A stretch of 64,000 bases of DNA, from positions 744,001 to 808,000 of the forward strand of contig JAGRPL010000004.1 in NCBI GenBank assembly GCA_019449595.1. The letters run 5' to 3'. The notes below the pieces were generated by a model, which was given only the letters and a program-made list of their open reading frames with translations, was not told where the DNA came from and made no database searches. The stretch's first letter is position 1. Each line of letters starts with the position of its first letter. Of the stretch, positions 1 through 9,547 are shown one piece after another. A program made the position numbers and the translations under genes. This stretch comes from Rhodoferax sp. Its GTDB lineage: Bacteria; Pseudomonadota; Gammaproteobacteria; Burkholderiales; Burkholderiaceae_C.

Positions 1-2060
1 CGCAGGATGTGACCGCCGCGTTGCCGCCGGTGCCCGTGTGGGCCGATGAGTTGCGCGTGGCGCGTGGTGTGCCCGTCGAGGCGGTGGCCCGGCAGGCCAA
101 GCCCAAGGTGGACCCGGAGGTGCGCGCCCAGGCCACGGCCAAGGTGCGGGAAGTCCTGTCTGTCCTGGAGCTGGAAATCGCCGAAGGTCATGGCAAGGCC
201 AGTGCCGGCGCGGCCGGTGCACTGCGCCAGGCCCTCAAGGAATTTGGGAAAGTCATTGACGACAAGCTGGAAAACCAGGCCCATGCCGCCCTGGCAGCGG
301 CCGGTGAGCTGGAAGGTTGGCAGCGCTGGCGCGCCGACCAGCTGCGCGAGGCCCTGGTGGCCCAGGCCGAAGGCCTGCTCAAGCGCCCCGAAGGCCAGGC
401 CATGGGCGGACGCAAGATGCAGGAGACCCTGCGCTCCCTGCGCGAGCAGTGGAAACAGACGGACCAAGGCGGCGCGCCCAACCACGCCATGTGGAAACGC
501 TTTGACGAAGCCTGCAACGAGGCCCACAAGGTGGTGGAGGCTTGGCTGGACAAGGTCCGCGCCGAGTCGGCCGAGCACAAGGCCCAGCGCCTGGCGCTGA
601 TTGAGGAAGTGAAGGCCTGGGCTGAGGCCAACACCACTGCGCTGGACGACGACTGGAAGGGCTTCAACCGCATCCTGCACCAGTTTGGCGACCGTTGGCG
701 CGAGGCCGGCCATCTGGGTGAAAAAGCCTTTGCCGAACTGCAACCCTTGTGGAAGGCAGCCATTGCCAAGGCGGCTGCGCCGCTGGAGGCCTTGCAGGCC
801 GAGAGCCTGGCCCTGCGCCACGCCATGATCGAGGAAGCCAAGGTGCTGGGCGCCGCGCCCGAGTTGCGCATCGATGCCGTGAAAGCCCTGCAGCAGCGCT
901 GGCAGGCCCAGGCGCACCGCGTGCCCATGGACCGCCGCCAGGAACAAAAGCTCTGGGATGCCTTCCGCAAACCCATTGACGACGCCTTCAACCGCAAGAC
1001 GGCCGAACGCGAAAAGGCTGAAACCGCCCTGGGCGAGCGTGACCGCGTGGTGCTGCAGGCGGCCAAAGCTCTGGACGCCGCCAACGCCAGCGGCGACGCC
1101 CAGACCATCCGCGCGGCCATGGCCGCGCTGGAAGCCGCCCTGCAAGGGCAGGCCCAGGCGCAGGCCGATGTGCAGACGGCCGGATCGCAGGAAAGCCAGG
1201 CCAAGGCCATGGCGCAAACCCCGGAATCTGCTGAAAATGTGACGGCAGCCTCCGTGGACAATGCGCAGACAGCTACAGAAACAATAGCAGCTCCAGATGC
1301 CGACACCACGGCCACGGCACCTGCCGAGCCGGCCGCAGCACCCAAGGCTGCGCCCAAACCTGTGGTGGCGGCGCGCGGTGACGACCGCCCGGGAACCCGC
1401 AAGGAAGTCCCCGCGGCGGCCGCAGGCCGCCCCGGCAAATGGGGGGATCGCGGCGACGGCGGCCGTGGCCCGCGTGACGCCAAGCCGGGCCAGCGCCCGG
1501 GTGATCGTGGCCCCCGCCCCGACGGGCGTGACGGTGGCCGCCCCTCGGGCCGTTTTGGTGCCGAGGGCCGTTCCGAGGCACCGCGCCTGGGTGACGCCGC
1601 TTTCCGGGCACAGCGCGACGCTTTGGAGCATGCCCAGCTGGCCCTCAAGAAGCTGGCTGTGCAGGCCCATGGCGAAGCCTTGACCCAATTGCTGACCGCC
1701 TGGGAAAAGCGCGACCCCAGCCTGGTGCCCGGCACCCAGGAACTGGGCAACCGGGCGGCACCCGCCGTGCGTGCCGCCTGGGTGCAGGCGCTGGGTGGTG
1801 AGGCCAAGGGTGCGGTTGCCGTCAAGCCGGTCGATCCGCATGTGGCGCTGCTGCGCCTGGAGATGGCTGCCGAAGTGCCCACACCGGCCGAAGACCTGGA
1901 CGCGCGTCGCAGCCTGCAATTGCAGTTGCTGACCCGCCGTAACGATCCCGCTCCGGCTCAGACCTGGGGGCAGGATAGCGCGGCGGTGCTGGCCGGACCA
2001 TTCAGCGCGCCTGTTGCCCGCCGTGTCCAGAATGTCCTGAAGGTGCTGCTCAGGAAGTAA
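1..2060 (+). CDS. DUF349 domain-containing protein (5' end outside window)
   Basis: The reading frame is open to the left edge, so the N-terminus is probably missing; the first in-window start candidate is GTG at 9. The protein is mostly charged helix with Trp-rich DUF349-type repeats near residues 147, 215 and 295 (counted from 9), each with widely spaced Trp residues (for example QRW, DDDW, RWRE). Around residues 455-517 there is a Gly/Arg/Asp-rich low-complexity linker, followed by a second helical segment to the end. The function of DUF349 proteins is not established. A 27-bp repeat at 1262-1288 sits in frame just before the linker and encodes AQTATETIA. The gene converges on lpxH with 3 nt between the stop codons. 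Confidence 0.8.
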   Translation, partial: QDVTAALPPVPVWADELRVARGVPVEAVARQAKPKVDPEVRAQATAKVREVLSVLELEIAEGHGKASAGAAGALRQALKEFGKVIDDKLENQAHAALAAAGELEGWQRWRADQLREALVAQAEGLLKRPEGQAMGGRKMQETLRSLREQWKQTDQGGAPNHAMWKRFDEACNEAHKVVEAWLDKVRAESAEHKAQRLALIEEVKAWAEANTTALDDDWKGFNRILHQFGDRWREAGHLGEKAFAELQPLWKAAIAKAAAPLEALQAESLALRHAMIEEAKVLGAAPELRIDAVKALQQRWQAQAHRVPMDRRQEQKLWDAFRKPIDDAFNRKTAEREKAETALGERDRVVLQAAKALDAANASGDAQTIRAAMAALEAALQGQAQAQADVQTAGSQESQAKAMAQTPESAENVTAASVDNAQTATETIAAPDADTTATAPAEPAAAPKAAPKPVVAARGDDRPGTRKEVPAAAAGRPGKWGDRGDGGRGPRDAKPGQRPGDRGPRPDGRDGGRPSGRFGAEGRSEAPRLGDAAFRAQRDALEHAQLALKKLAVQAHGEALTQLLTAWEKRDPSLVPGTQELGNRAAPAVRAAWVQALGGEAKGAVAVKPVDPHVALLRLEMAAEVPTPAEDLDARRSLQLQLLTRRNDPAPAQTWGQDSAAVLAGPFSAPVARRVQNVLKVLLRK
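1262..1288 (+). repeat. 27-bp interspersed palindromic repeat, copy 1
   Basis: Starts TGCGCAGACA and continues with GCTA-N9-TAGC arms. It lies in frame inside the DUF349 gene, at the start of its low-complexity part. Confidence 0.7.
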
Positions 2061-2063
2061 GGG

Positions 2064-2852
2064 CTAGCGAGGGGCACCTCCCGCCATGGCGGGGGGCAGT
2101 CGCTCCACGGTGCTGGCGTGGCCGGTGGCGTTGGCGCGCAGGCGCAAGACTTCGGCGCGCGGAGGCTGCGCGCGCAGGTCCCAGTCGCTGAGTACCAGCC
2201 GCTCCCGACCGGCGTCCAGCGCGTGCTTGCCGGGGCGGTGTGTATGCCCGTGGATCATGTGGTCAGCTGCATTTGCATGCAGCAGGGCGTTGGCAGCCGC
2301 GCTGTCCACATCGGCGTACACGGTGTCGCTGTGTTTGAGTGCCTCGCTTTGGGTTCGCATGCCGCGCGCCAGTGCCAGACGCTGGGGCAGGGGCTTGGCG
2401 AGAAAATCGCGTTGCCAGGGTGTGCTGCGCACTTCTGCCCGAAATCGCATGTAAGCCGTATCGTCTAGGCACAGGGCGTCGCCGTGGGTCAGCAACCAGC
2501 GCTGACCGGCAAACGCCAGCACGGCAGGATCTTCCAGCAGGGTGGCTGAGCAGGCCTGCATCAGCGCCGGTCCCATCAGGAAATCCCGGTTGCCATGCAT
2601 GATGAATAGGTCCAGCCGGTTGGCAGCGGAACGCAACACTTCGGCGCATCGGTGCTCGAAACCCGTGGTCAAGGTGAGCACATCGTCGCCCACCCAGACC
2701 TCGAACAGGTCACCCAGAATGAAAACCGCGTCGGCCGCGGTGTGCTCCAGGTAGTGGCGCCAGGCCTCAAAAGTTGCCGAATCGGATTCCTGCAGGTGCA
2801 GGTCCGAAATGATGTCGATGCAGCGCCAGCGGGATGGGGCGTGGAGTTCCAT
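2064..2852 (-). CDS. lpxH: UDP-2,3-diacylglucosamine diphosphatase LpxH
   Basis: Peripheral membrane metallophosphoesterase that hydrolyses UDP-2,3-diacylglucosamine to lipid X in lipid A synthesis. The 262 residues carry the calcineurin-like metal motifs in order: D17-L-H19, GDLFE (47-51), HGNRDF (86-91), a later HGD, and HGHTHRP near the C-terminus. Length is slightly above the usual ~240 because of a C-terminal tail. It is the last gene of a minus-strand run and starts 17 nt after the cyclophilin gene ppiB, the neighbour often seen in Betaproteobacteria. lpxK and kdsB, also lipid A/KDO genes, lie about 45 kb away in this window. Confidence 0.93.
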   Translation of the reverse strand: MELHAPSRWRCIDIISDLHLQESDSATFEAWRHYLEHTAADAVFILGDLFEVWVGDDVLTLTTGFEHRCAEVLRSAANRLDLFIMHGNRDFLMGPALMQACSATLLEDPAVLAFAGQRWLLTHGDALCLDDTAYMRFRAEVRSTPWQRDFLAKPLPQRLALARGMRTQSEALKHSDTVYADVDSAAANALLHANAADHMIHGHTHRPGKHALDAGRERLVLSDWDLRAQPPRAEVLRLRANATGHASTVERLPPAMAGGAPR

Positions 2853-2869
2853 CCCGGGCGGCGGCGTGC

Positions 2870-3376
2870 TTACAGCGCGACGGCTTTTTCAATAACGACG
2901 TCTTCCTTGGGCACGTCGTCATGGAAGCCCTTGCGGCCGGTCGACACGGTCTTGATCTTGTCCACCACGTCGGAGCCGGAAACGACTTTGCCGAACACGG
3001 CATAGCCCCAGCCCTGGGCGTTGGGAGCGGTGTGGTTCAGGAAACCGTTGTCGGCAACGTTGATGAAGAACTGGGCAGTAGCCGAGTGGGGGTCGCCGGT
3101 GCGCGCCATGGCCACGGTGTAGTTGGCATTCTTCAGGCCGTTATTGGCTTCGTTCTCGATGGGGGCATCGCAGGATTTTTGCTTCATCCCGGGTTCCATG
3201 CCGCCACCCTGGATCATGAAGCCGGGGATGACACGGTGAAAAATCGTATTGTTGTAGTGGCCCTTGTTCACGTAGGACAGGAAGTTGGCGACCGACTTGG
3301 GGGCCTTGTCCTGATCCAGTTCCAGGGTGATGACGCCGTAACCGGTGACGTGAAGTTCGACTTGTGGATTGCTCAT
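2870..3376 (-). CDS. ppiB: Cytoplasmic cyclophilin-type peptidyl-prolyl isomerase
   Basis: Catalyses cis-trans isomerisation of peptidyl-prolyl bonds. The 168 residues have the cyclophilin core: [13 protein letters not shown] with the catalytic Arg, then [17 protein letters not shown]. There is no signal peptide, so it is cytoplasmic. It starts 3 nt after the stop of the paralogous periplasmic cyclophilin, so the two are co-transcribed and probably arose by tandem duplication. lpxH follows 17 nt downstream. Confidence 0.93.
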   Translation of the reverse strand: MSNPQVELHVTGYGVITLELDQDKAPKSVANFLSYVNKGHYNNTIFHRVIPGFMIQGGGMEPGMKQKSCDAPIENEANNGLKNANYTVAMARTGDPHSATAQFFINVADNGFLNHTAPNAQGWGYAVFGKVVSGSDVVDKIKTVSTGRKGFHDDVPKEDVVIEKAVAL

Positions 3377-3379
3377 GAT

Positions 3380-3952
3380 TTATTTCACCAAAGTGGCGGA
3401 GTTGATAACGATGGGGGTCTTGGGAACATCGCCCGGTCCGGTGGGCGTTGTCTTGATCTTCTGGATGACATCCATGCCGGAGGTCACCTTGCCGAATACC
3501 GCGTAACCATAGCCGTCCGGCGAAGGTGCGTTGAGGCTGGTGTTGTCTACGACGTTGATGAAAAACTGGGCGGTAGCCGAATTGGGATTGCTGGTGCGGG
3601 CCATGGCAATGGTGCCGCGGTCGTTCTTCAGGCCGTTGTTGGCTTCCAGCGGGATGGGGGCGCGCGTGGATTTCTGGTTCATGGCGCTGGTGAAGCCACC
3701 GCCCTGCACCATGAAGTTATCGATGACGCGGTGGAAAATCGTGCCGTCGTACTGCTTGTCTTTCACGTACTGCAGGAAGTTTTCGACGGTCTTGGGTGCC
3801 TTGTCGGGGTAAACCTCCACCACGAATTCACCCAGGGTGGTCTGGAACTTCACTTTGGGCGGTGTCTGTGCCTGCGCGGCCAGCGGCAGCAGCGCGGCGG
3901 TGCATCCGGCGAGTACCAGACGCCGGGTCCATTGGTTCCAATGCGTTGTCAT
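3380..3952 (-). CDS. ppiA: Periplasmic cyclophilin-type peptidyl-prolyl isomerase
   Basis: The 190 residues begin with a Tat/Sec-like export signal (RRL, then a hydrophobic stretch ending LPLAAQA, about residues 1-28). The cyclophilin domain follows, with FHRVIDNFMVQGGG and [10 protein letters not shown], so it is an exported prolyl isomerase. Its ATG overlaps the TGA of the upstream L,D-transpeptidase-like gene (TGATG), which implies translational coupling. The partner suggests a role in folding envelope proteins; that role is inferred. Confidence 0.92.
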   Translation of the reverse strand: MTTHWNQWTRRLVLAGCTAALLPLAAQAQTPPKVKFQTTLGEFVVEVYPDKAPKTVENFLQYVKDKQYDGTIFHRVIDNFMVQGGGFTSAMNQKSTRAPIPLEANNGLKNDRGTIAMARTSNPNSATAQFFINVVDNTSLNAPSPDGYGYAVFGKVTSGMDVIQKIKTTPTGPGDVPKTPIVINSATLVK

Positions 3953-5187
3953 CAGATGACTCCTTCAAAAAATATCTTCCACTGGTTGCCCTGCCGCATC
4001 CAGTACTGGCGCTTGGTCCATCCGGTGCGCGTGCCATCGGCGACTTCGCCAAATGTGACCACCATGGTGTCGGCCGAATCGGTCCAGCGCAGGTAGGACA
4101 CGTCCTTGAGCTGGATGGTGCGTCCCTGGGTTTCGGACAGCTCGCTTTTCAGTGTTGGCGTCCACTGGGCCAGCGTCTTGCCGTTGCTGGTGAAGTCGGC
4201 GGTGTAGAACGACAGAATCTGCTGCAGATTGCCCGAGGTCTTGGCATTGCGCCACGCATACAGCGTATCTTCAAACGGCTTGCTTTCGGCGCGCACGCTG
4301 TGCGGGGCTACCCACTGCAACTGCGAAGCAATCACCACCGGTGTGGAGCGGACTTCAACGGTGCGGATGATGTGCTGCAAGTCCGGATTGGCCAGTACCA
4401 CGCAGCCGTCGGTGGCCAGCGGGGGGCGCGAGAACTGGTTGGGGGGCGTTCCGTGCAACCAGATGCCACTGCCGGTCTTGCCCCGCTTGCTGTCCAGAAC
4501 GTTGGGGTAGCTGATGGGGAGGGCGCCGGAACCGTAAAAATCCTTGAGCGATTTGGGGTCCAGGTTGCTGGTGATGTAGTACACCCCCAGCGGGGTGCGC
4601 TGGTCACCCTCTACCGACTTGGACGTACCGGCCTTGCCAACGGAAATGTAATAGTCCGCAATCAGTTTCAGACCAGCCGGCGTGTTCTGGAACAGGTACA
4701 GCCGCGAGCGCGAGGCATCCACCGCAATGGCGTGCCGCGAGCGTTGCGAAAGCTCCAGGAATTGTGAGGGAATCGTGCCGGCCGGGGGGCGTTCCCGCAG
4801 CGCGTTGACGCGGCGCTGCGACTCTTCCCGAAGTTCCTTGAGCGTGGCGCTGGCGGCACGTGCCATGGTGTCGGGGACATCCCCAAACGCCTTGACCGGA
4901 CGCGTCCTGGCGGCCAGCAAGTCGCCGTACACCAGCTGAGCGAGCTGGAAGTTGGGCAGGTCTGCTGCCAGCTGGGTTGCCTTGGTCAGCGCTTCGCGGT
5001 TTTGTGCCTGGCCGATCAGCTTGTAAATCTCGATGAGCCGGGCTTCGGCCACGCCGTCGGTGTCTTTGACAACCGGCAATTCCTGGCGTACCAGCTTGGC
5101 CTTGCCTTTTTGGGGGGCCGCGTGCAGCGGGCCGGCACTTGCCAGAAGCAAGGACAGCAGTGCGACGGTGAAATGCAGTCTCGCCAT
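3952..5187 (-). CDS. YkuD-type L,D-transpeptidase-like protein with C-terminal Cds6/SnoaL-like domain
   Basis: Exported protein of 411 residues with an N-terminal signal peptide (about residues 1-24, ending PLHA). The YkuD catalytic domain spans roughly residues 135-275, with IWLHGTP followed by ATDGCVVL; the presumed nucleophile is Cys262. In canonical L,D-transpeptidases the motif is SHGC followed by Ile/Val-Arg; here it is TDGC and Val replaces the Arg, closer to the YafK-like branch. Residues ~305-411 form an NTF2/SnoaL-like (Cds6-type) domain that also occurs at the end of the upstream TPR protein. The protein likely crosslinks or trims peptidoglycan in the periplasm; the exact reaction is not decided by sequence. 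Confidence 0.85.
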   Translation of the reverse strand: MARLHFTVALLSLLLASAGPLHAAPQKGKAKLVRQELPVVKDTDGVAEARLIEIYKLIGQAQNREALTKATQLAADLPNFQLAQLVYGDLLAARTRPVKAFGDVPDTMARAASATLKELREESQRRVNALRERPPAGTIPSQFLELSQRSRHAIAVDASRSRLYLFQNTPAGLKLIADYYISVGKAGTSKSVEGDQRTPLGVYYITSNLDPKSLKDFYGSGALPISYPNVLDSKRGKTGSGIWLHGTPPNQFSRPPLATDGCVVLANPDLQHIIRTVEVRSTPVVIASQLQWVAPHSVRAESKPFEDTLYAWRNAKTSGNLQQILSFYTADFTSNGKTLAQWTPTLKSELSETQGRTIQLKDVSYLRWTDSADTMVVTFGEVADGTRTGWTKRQYWMRQGNQWKIFFEGVI

Positions 5188-5201
5188 GTCAGCAGTGAGG
5201 A

Positions 5202-6302
5202 TCAGGTTCCGGTGGACTCTCTGACGATATGCCAGCGGTCACCGCTTTTCACCAGGTCCAGTGTCTTGCGGCTGCTCACGGCCAGTCCACCGGCCTTGTA
5301 GTCCTGGCGGAACTTGGCAACGGCCTTGTTGCCACTGACCGTGACCGTAAGGTTTTCCAGCTTCAGGCTGATCTTGGACTTGCCGTTGATGCGCTGGCGG
5401 CGCTCCTCTTCCCAGGCGCTGCGGCTTTGCTTTCCGGGGGGATCAAATTCGCGGCCGTAGGCAGCCAGGTATCCCTTGACGTCTTTCGCGGCCCAGGCCT
5501 TGGCCCATGCGCGCACGGCGGCTTCAGCTTCTTTCACGCCGTTGCTGTTCGCCACCACGACTGGGGCGGGAGCTGCCGCCACGGGTGCTGCGGGAGCCGG
5601 GGTGCTTGCGGCGGGAGGGGCCACTGCTGGCGTTGCAACGGGGGCCGCTGCGACAGCAGGGGCCTTGGCGGGGCCGGGCAGGCCCGGCGGCGGTTTGACG
5701 GCTGCTACGGGCGCGGGTGCCGGCGCTGGCAGCGCCGGAGCGCTGACGGGTGCAGCGGTGGGGCGCTGGTTCTTGGCTCCCGTGGGGGTGAAGAGTTCGC
5801 GGATCAAGGCCAGCTTGGGGGGCACGGCGGGGTTGGCGGCATCCAGCTGCAACGCCTTGTTGTAGGCCTGGCTGGCCAGCTTGGCATAGACATCGCCGAG
5901 GTTTTCATGCGCCGTGGCGTAACTGGGGTTGGTCCGGATAGCCATTTCCAGTGCGGTGCGCGCCTTGTCGAACTGGCTTTGCCCGGCGTAGAGCACGGCC
6001 AGGTTGTTGTAGGGTTCTGGCAGCTCCGGGTAGTCTTCCGTCAGCCGGGTGAAGGTGGCAATGGCATCGCTGGTCTTGCCCGAGTCGCGCTGGATGACGC
6101 CCTTGAGGAAGCGCATTTGCGGGTCACGCGGTTTGCTGGCCAGGTACTGGTCTGCCTTGGAAAGGGCTTCCGAGAGCTTGCCCCCACGCACCAATTGCGA
6201 CACATCTGCATACTCGTCTGCGTAGGCCTGGAAAATTACCAGTGTGGCGGAAAGGGTCAGCAGCCGAAGTGACTGCAATACAAGGGAACTGGCGTGCGTC
6301 AT
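5202..6302 (-). CDS. Exported TPR protein with C-terminal Cds6/SnoaL-like domain
   Basis: I chose the ATG at 6302 (366 residues) because a signal peptide follows directly (hydrophobic core, cleavage near AYA) and AAGGC precedes it; the frame stays open further upstream without a plausible start. Residues ~30-165 contain TPR repeats (pattern [30 protein letters not shown]). A Pro/Ala-rich flexible linker covers about 185-255, and a ~105-residue NTF2-like domain ([15 protein letters not shown] to the end) resembles that of the next gene. It is first in the operon with the L,D-transpeptidase-like gene (14-nt gap) and two cyclophilin genes. It may be an envelope scaffold for the transpeptidase; this is inference from context. 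Confidence 0.82.
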   Translation of the reverse strand: MTHASSLVLQSLRLLTLSATLVIFQAYADEYADVSQLVRGGKLSEALSKADQYLASKPRDPQMRFLKGVIQRDSGKTSDAIATFTRLTEDYPELPEPYNNLAVLYAGQSQFDKARTALEMAIRTNPSYATAHENLGDVYAKLASQAYNKALQLDAANPAVPPKLALIRELFTPTGAKNQRPTAAPVSAPALPAPAPAPVAAVKPPPGLPGPAKAPAVAAAPVATPAVAPPAASTPAPAAPVAAAPAPVVVANSNGVKEAEAAVRAWAKAWAAKDVKGYLAAYGREFDPPGKQSRSAWEEERRQRINGKSKISLKLENLTVTVSGNKAVAKFRQDYKAGGLAVSSRKTLDLVKSGDRWHIVRESTGT

Positions 6303-6486
6303 AAAGCCTTTTGGTTCTTGCGCGTTGGTCGAGCCCTGCGAGCGGGGCTTTATACTGCGCTGGATTGTAGCTGAGGGGTGGCGCACGCTCCTTCCTGAAA
6401 TACCTAGAGTCTCCCCTAACCAGATCTGTATCGGCCCCCGCCATTGCGAGGAACTTGTATCCTTGCGCAATGGCCACGAATTACCC

Positions 6487-7866
6487 ATGAGTTTGCGCAT
6501 TTACAACACGCTGTCGCGTGCACTGGAACCGTTTTCCCCCATTGAAGCGGGGCATGTGCGCATGTATGTCTGCGGCATGACGGTGTATGACCTCTGCCAC
6601 CTGGGGCATGCGCGATCCATGGTCGCCTTCGACGTGGTGCAGCGCTGGCTCAGGGCCAGCGGTTTTCGCGTGACCTATGTCCGCAACGTCACCGATATCG
6701 ACGACAAGATCATCCGCCGCGCCCTGGAAAACGGCGAGAGCATCCGCGCGTTGACGGACCGCATGGTTGACGCGCTGCACCAGGACGCGGACGCCCTGGG
6801 CATCGAACGCCCCACCCATGAGCCACGCGCCACCGAATTTGTTCCCCAGATGCTGAGCCTGATCGGCAAGCTGGAAGGCAAGGGGTTGGCATACCGCGCC
6901 TCGAACGGCGACGTCAATTACGCGGTGCGCAAGTTTGAAGGCTATGGCAAGTTGTCGGGCAAGTCGCTGGATGAATTGCGTGCCGGCGAGCGCGTGGCGG
7001 TGGCCGATGGCAAGGAAGATCCGCTGGACTTCGTGTTGTGGAAGTCGGCCAAGGAGTCCGAGCCTGCCGAGGCCAAGTGGCCCAGTGCCTACGGCTCTGG
7101 CCGACCCGGGTGGCATATCGAGTGCTCCGCCATGGGCTGCGAGATGCTGGGCGAATCGTTTGACATCCACGGTGGTGGAGCCGACCTGCAATTTCCCCAC
7201 CATGAAAACGAAATTGCACAGAGTGAAGGTGCTTCCGGAAAGCCGCTGGCCCGGGTGTGGATGCACAACGGGTTTGTGACGCGTGACAACGAAAAAATGT
7301 CCAAGAGCCTGGGCAACTTTTTCACCATCCGGGATATCCTGGCCCAATACGATGCGGAAACGACCCGCTTTTTCATCATCCGCGCCCACTACCGCAGCGC
7401 CCTGAACCACAGTGACGCGCACCTGGACGATGCGCGCAATGCGCTCAAGCGCCTGTACACCGCACTGCAGCTGGTGCCGCCTCCGGCCGGTTACGTCCTG
7501 GACTGGAGCCAGCCCCTGGCCGCACGTTTCAAGGCGGCCATGGATGAAGACTTTGGCACACCCGAGGCGGTGGCCGTGTTGTTCGAACTGGCTACCGAGG
7601 TCAACCGGACCCAATCGCCCGCGCTGGCGGGCTTGCTCAAGGCCCTGGGCGGTTGCCTGGGGCTGCTGCAGCAGGCCCCCGAGGTGTTCCTGCAGGCGGG
7701 TGCCGCGCTGGACGCGACCGCCATCCAGGCGCTGATTGACCAGCGCAGTGCCGCCAAGGCCGCGCGGGACTTTGCCTTGGCCGACAGCATCCGCAAGGAT
7801 TTGCTGGCCCAGGGCATTGTGCTCAAGGACTCGCCGGCTGGCACGACCTGGGAGGCCGTGCAATGA
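6487..7866 (+). CDS. cysS: Cysteinyl-tRNA synthetase
   Basis: Class I aminoacyl-tRNA synthetase charging tRNA-Cys (a tRNA-Cys gene is at 35233). The 459 residues carry CGMTVYD with zinc ligand Cys29, the HIGH motif as HLGH (38-41), CSAMGC and HHENE for zinc and cysteine binding, and KMSKS at 270-274. Length matches the ~460-residue family. Start 6487 gives the conserved N-terminus [10 protein letters not shown]. The stop overlaps the next ATG (ATGA at 7863), so the glycosylase gene is translationally coupled. It is divergent from the TPR operon over a 184-nt gap. Confidence 0.96.
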   Translation: MSLRIYNTLSRALEPFSPIEAGHVRMYVCGMTVYDLCHLGHARSMVAFDVVQRWLRASGFRVTYVRNVTDIDDKIIRRALENGESIRALTDRMVDALHQDADALGIERPTHEPRATEFVPQMLSLIGKLEGKGLAYRASNGDVNYAVRKFEGYGKLSGKSLDELRAGERVAVADGKEDPLDFVLWKSAKESEPAEAKWPSAYGSGRPGWHIECSAMGCEMLGESFDIHGGGADLQFPHHENEIAQSEGASGKPLARVWMHNGFVTRDNEKMSKSLGNFFTIRDILAQYDAETTRFFIIRAHYRSALNHSDAHLDDARNALKRLYTALQLVPPPAGYVLDWSQPLAARFKAAMDEDFGTPEAVAVLFELATEVNRTQSPALAGLLKALGGCLGLLQQAPEVFLQAGAALDATAIQALIDQRSAAKAARDFALADSIRKDLLAQGIVLKDSPAGTTWEAVQ

Positions 7867-8516
7867 TGACGGTCGCCCGTCCGGCCGCAACACCACCGGT
7901 GACGCCGCATTTCTGGGAAGAGGCCTGCAAGCACCTGGTCAAGAAAGACCGGGTGATGAAGCGCCTGATTCCCCAGTACGGAGACGCCTGCCTGCAAACC
8001 CGGGGTGATGCCTTTGTCACGCTGGCGCGCAGCATTGTGGGGCAACAGATATCGGTCAAGGCTGCGCAGACGGTGTGGGACCGGTTTTCCCTGCTGCTGC
8101 GCAAGATGACGGCGGCCAACGTGCTCAAGCTCAAGGTGGACGACATGCGCGCCGCGGGCCTGAGTGCACGCAAGGTGGAGTACCTGGTGGATCTGGCGCT
8201 GCACTTTGACAGTGGCGCCCTGCATGTGGCGGCCTGGGAGGAGATGAGCGACGAGGACATCGTGGCCGAGTTGGTGGCCATTCGGGGCATAGGCCGCTGG
8301 ACGGCCGAGATGTTCCTGATCTTCCACCTCATGCGGCCCAACATCCTGCCACTGGACGACGTGGGCCTGATCAATGGCATCAGCCGCAATTATTTTTCGG
8401 GGGATGCGGTGAGCCGCAGTGACGCGCGCGAGGTGGCTGCGGCCTGGGCGCCGTACTGCACCGTGGCAACTTGGTATATTTGGCGCTCGCTCGACCCCGT
8501 GCCGGTGACTTATTGA
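7863..8516 (+). CDS. DNA-3-methyladenine glycosylase (HhH-GPD family)
   Basis: Base-excision repair glycosylase of 217 residues in the AlkA/MAG branch. The HhH motif [15 protein letters not shown] is followed by PLDDVGL, where Asp165 or Asp166 is the catalytic acid. No Cys cluster for a 4Fe-4S centre is seen, which separates it from MutY/Nth. It is shorter than E. coli AlkA (282) and resembles yeast Mag1-type enzymes. It overlaps cysS by 4 nt, and accA follows 52 nt downstream. Confidence 0.88.
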   Translation: MMTVARPAATPPVTPHFWEEACKHLVKKDRVMKRLIPQYGDACLQTRGDAFVTLARSIVGQQISVKAAQTVWDRFSLLLRKMTAANVLKLKVDDMRAAGLSARKVEYLVDLALHFDSGALHVAAWEEMSDEDIVAELVAIRGIGRWTAEMFLIFHLMRPNILPLDDVGLINGISRNYFSGDAVSRSDAREVAAAWAPYCTVATWYIWRSLDPVPVTY

Positions 8517-8568
8517 GACTTTGCGGGACAGACGGTTGACACTGTTCCCAACTGATTAGGATAGATTC

Positions 8569-9546
8569 ATGGCCAAGAAGACCTTTCTGGATTTTGAGCA
8601 ACCCATTGCGGAACTTGAAACGAAAATCGAAGAACTGCGCTACGTGCAGAACGAGTCGGCAGTCGATATTTCTTCCGAAATCGACCAGCTCAGCAAGAAA
8701 AGCCAGCAACTCACCAAAGACATCTACAGTGATCTGTCGCCGTGGCAGATCACCAAGATTGCCCGCCACCCCGAGCGGCCTTACACACTGGACTACGTCA
8801 AGGAAATCTTCACCCATTTCGTGGAGCTGCATGGCGACCGGCATTTTGCCGATGACTTGAGCATCGTCGGAGGCCTGGCCCGTTTCAACGGCACGCCCTG
8901 CATGGTGCTGGGGCACCAGAAAGGGCGCGACACCAAGGAGCGCGGGTTGCGCAACTTTGGCATGAGCAAGCCCGAGGGCTACCGCAAGGCCCTGCGCCTG
9001 ATGAAGCTGGCGGAAAAATTCAAGTTGCCCGTGTTCACCTTTGTGGATACGCCCGGTGCCTACCCCGGCATTGACGCCGAAGAGCGCGGCCAGTCCGAAG
9101 CCATTGGCCGCAACATTTTTGAGATGGCCCAGCTGGAAGTGCCCATCATCACCACCATCATTGGTGAAGGGGGCTCCGGTGGTGCGCTGGCCATCTCGGT
9201 GGCGGACCAGCTGGTGATGCTGCAGTACTCCATTTACGCCGTCATCAGCCCCGAAGGTTGCGCCTCCATTCTCTGGAAGACGTCGGACAAGGCTTCCGAC
9301 GCGGCCGAGGCCATGGGCATCACGGCGCACCGGCTCAAGGCCGTGGGCGTGATTGACAAGATCGTCAACGAACCCGTGGGCGGCGCACACCGCGACACCA
9401 AGCAGGCCGCGGCCTTCCTCAAGCGTGCCCTGGTGGACGCGTACCGCCAGGTCAGCGACTTGAAGGTCAAGGAACTGGTGGACCGCCGCTACGAACGCCT
9501 GCAAAGCTATGGGCGTTTCACCGACACCAAAGCCAACGCCAAGTAG
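8569..9546 (+). CDS. accA: Acetyl-CoA carboxylase carboxyltransferase subunit alpha
   Basis: Alpha subunit of the carboxyltransferase that, with AccD, moves CO2 from carboxybiotin to acetyl-CoA in the first step of fatty-acid synthesis. The 325 residues begin with [18 protein letters not shown] and contain the crotonase-fold core with [17 protein letters not shown] and [10 protein letters not shown]. Length matches E. coli AccA (319). accD is not in the window. tilS overlaps or abuts its 3' end. Confidence 0.96.
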   Translation: MAKKTFLDFEQPIAELETKIEELRYVQNESAVDISSEIDQLSKKSQQLTKDIYSDLSPWQITKIARHPERPYTLDYVKEIFTHFVELHGDRHFADDLSIVGGLARFNGTPCMVLGHQKGRDTKERGLRNFGMSKPEGYRKALRLMKLAEKFKLPVFTFVDTPGAYPGIDAEERGQSEAIGRNIFEMAQLEVPIITTIIGEGGSGGALAISVADQLVMLQYSIYAVISPEGCASILWKTSDKASDAAEAMGITAHRLKAVGVIDKIVNEPVGGAHRDTKQAAAFLKRALVDAYRQVSDLKVKELVDRRYERLQSYGRFTDTKANAK

Positions 9547-9547
9547 G

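Noticed and set aside
188..1882. Long minus-strand open frame opposite the DUF349 gene
   Set aside because: GC-rich antisense shadow with Ser/Arg/Ala-biased composition and no family motifs.
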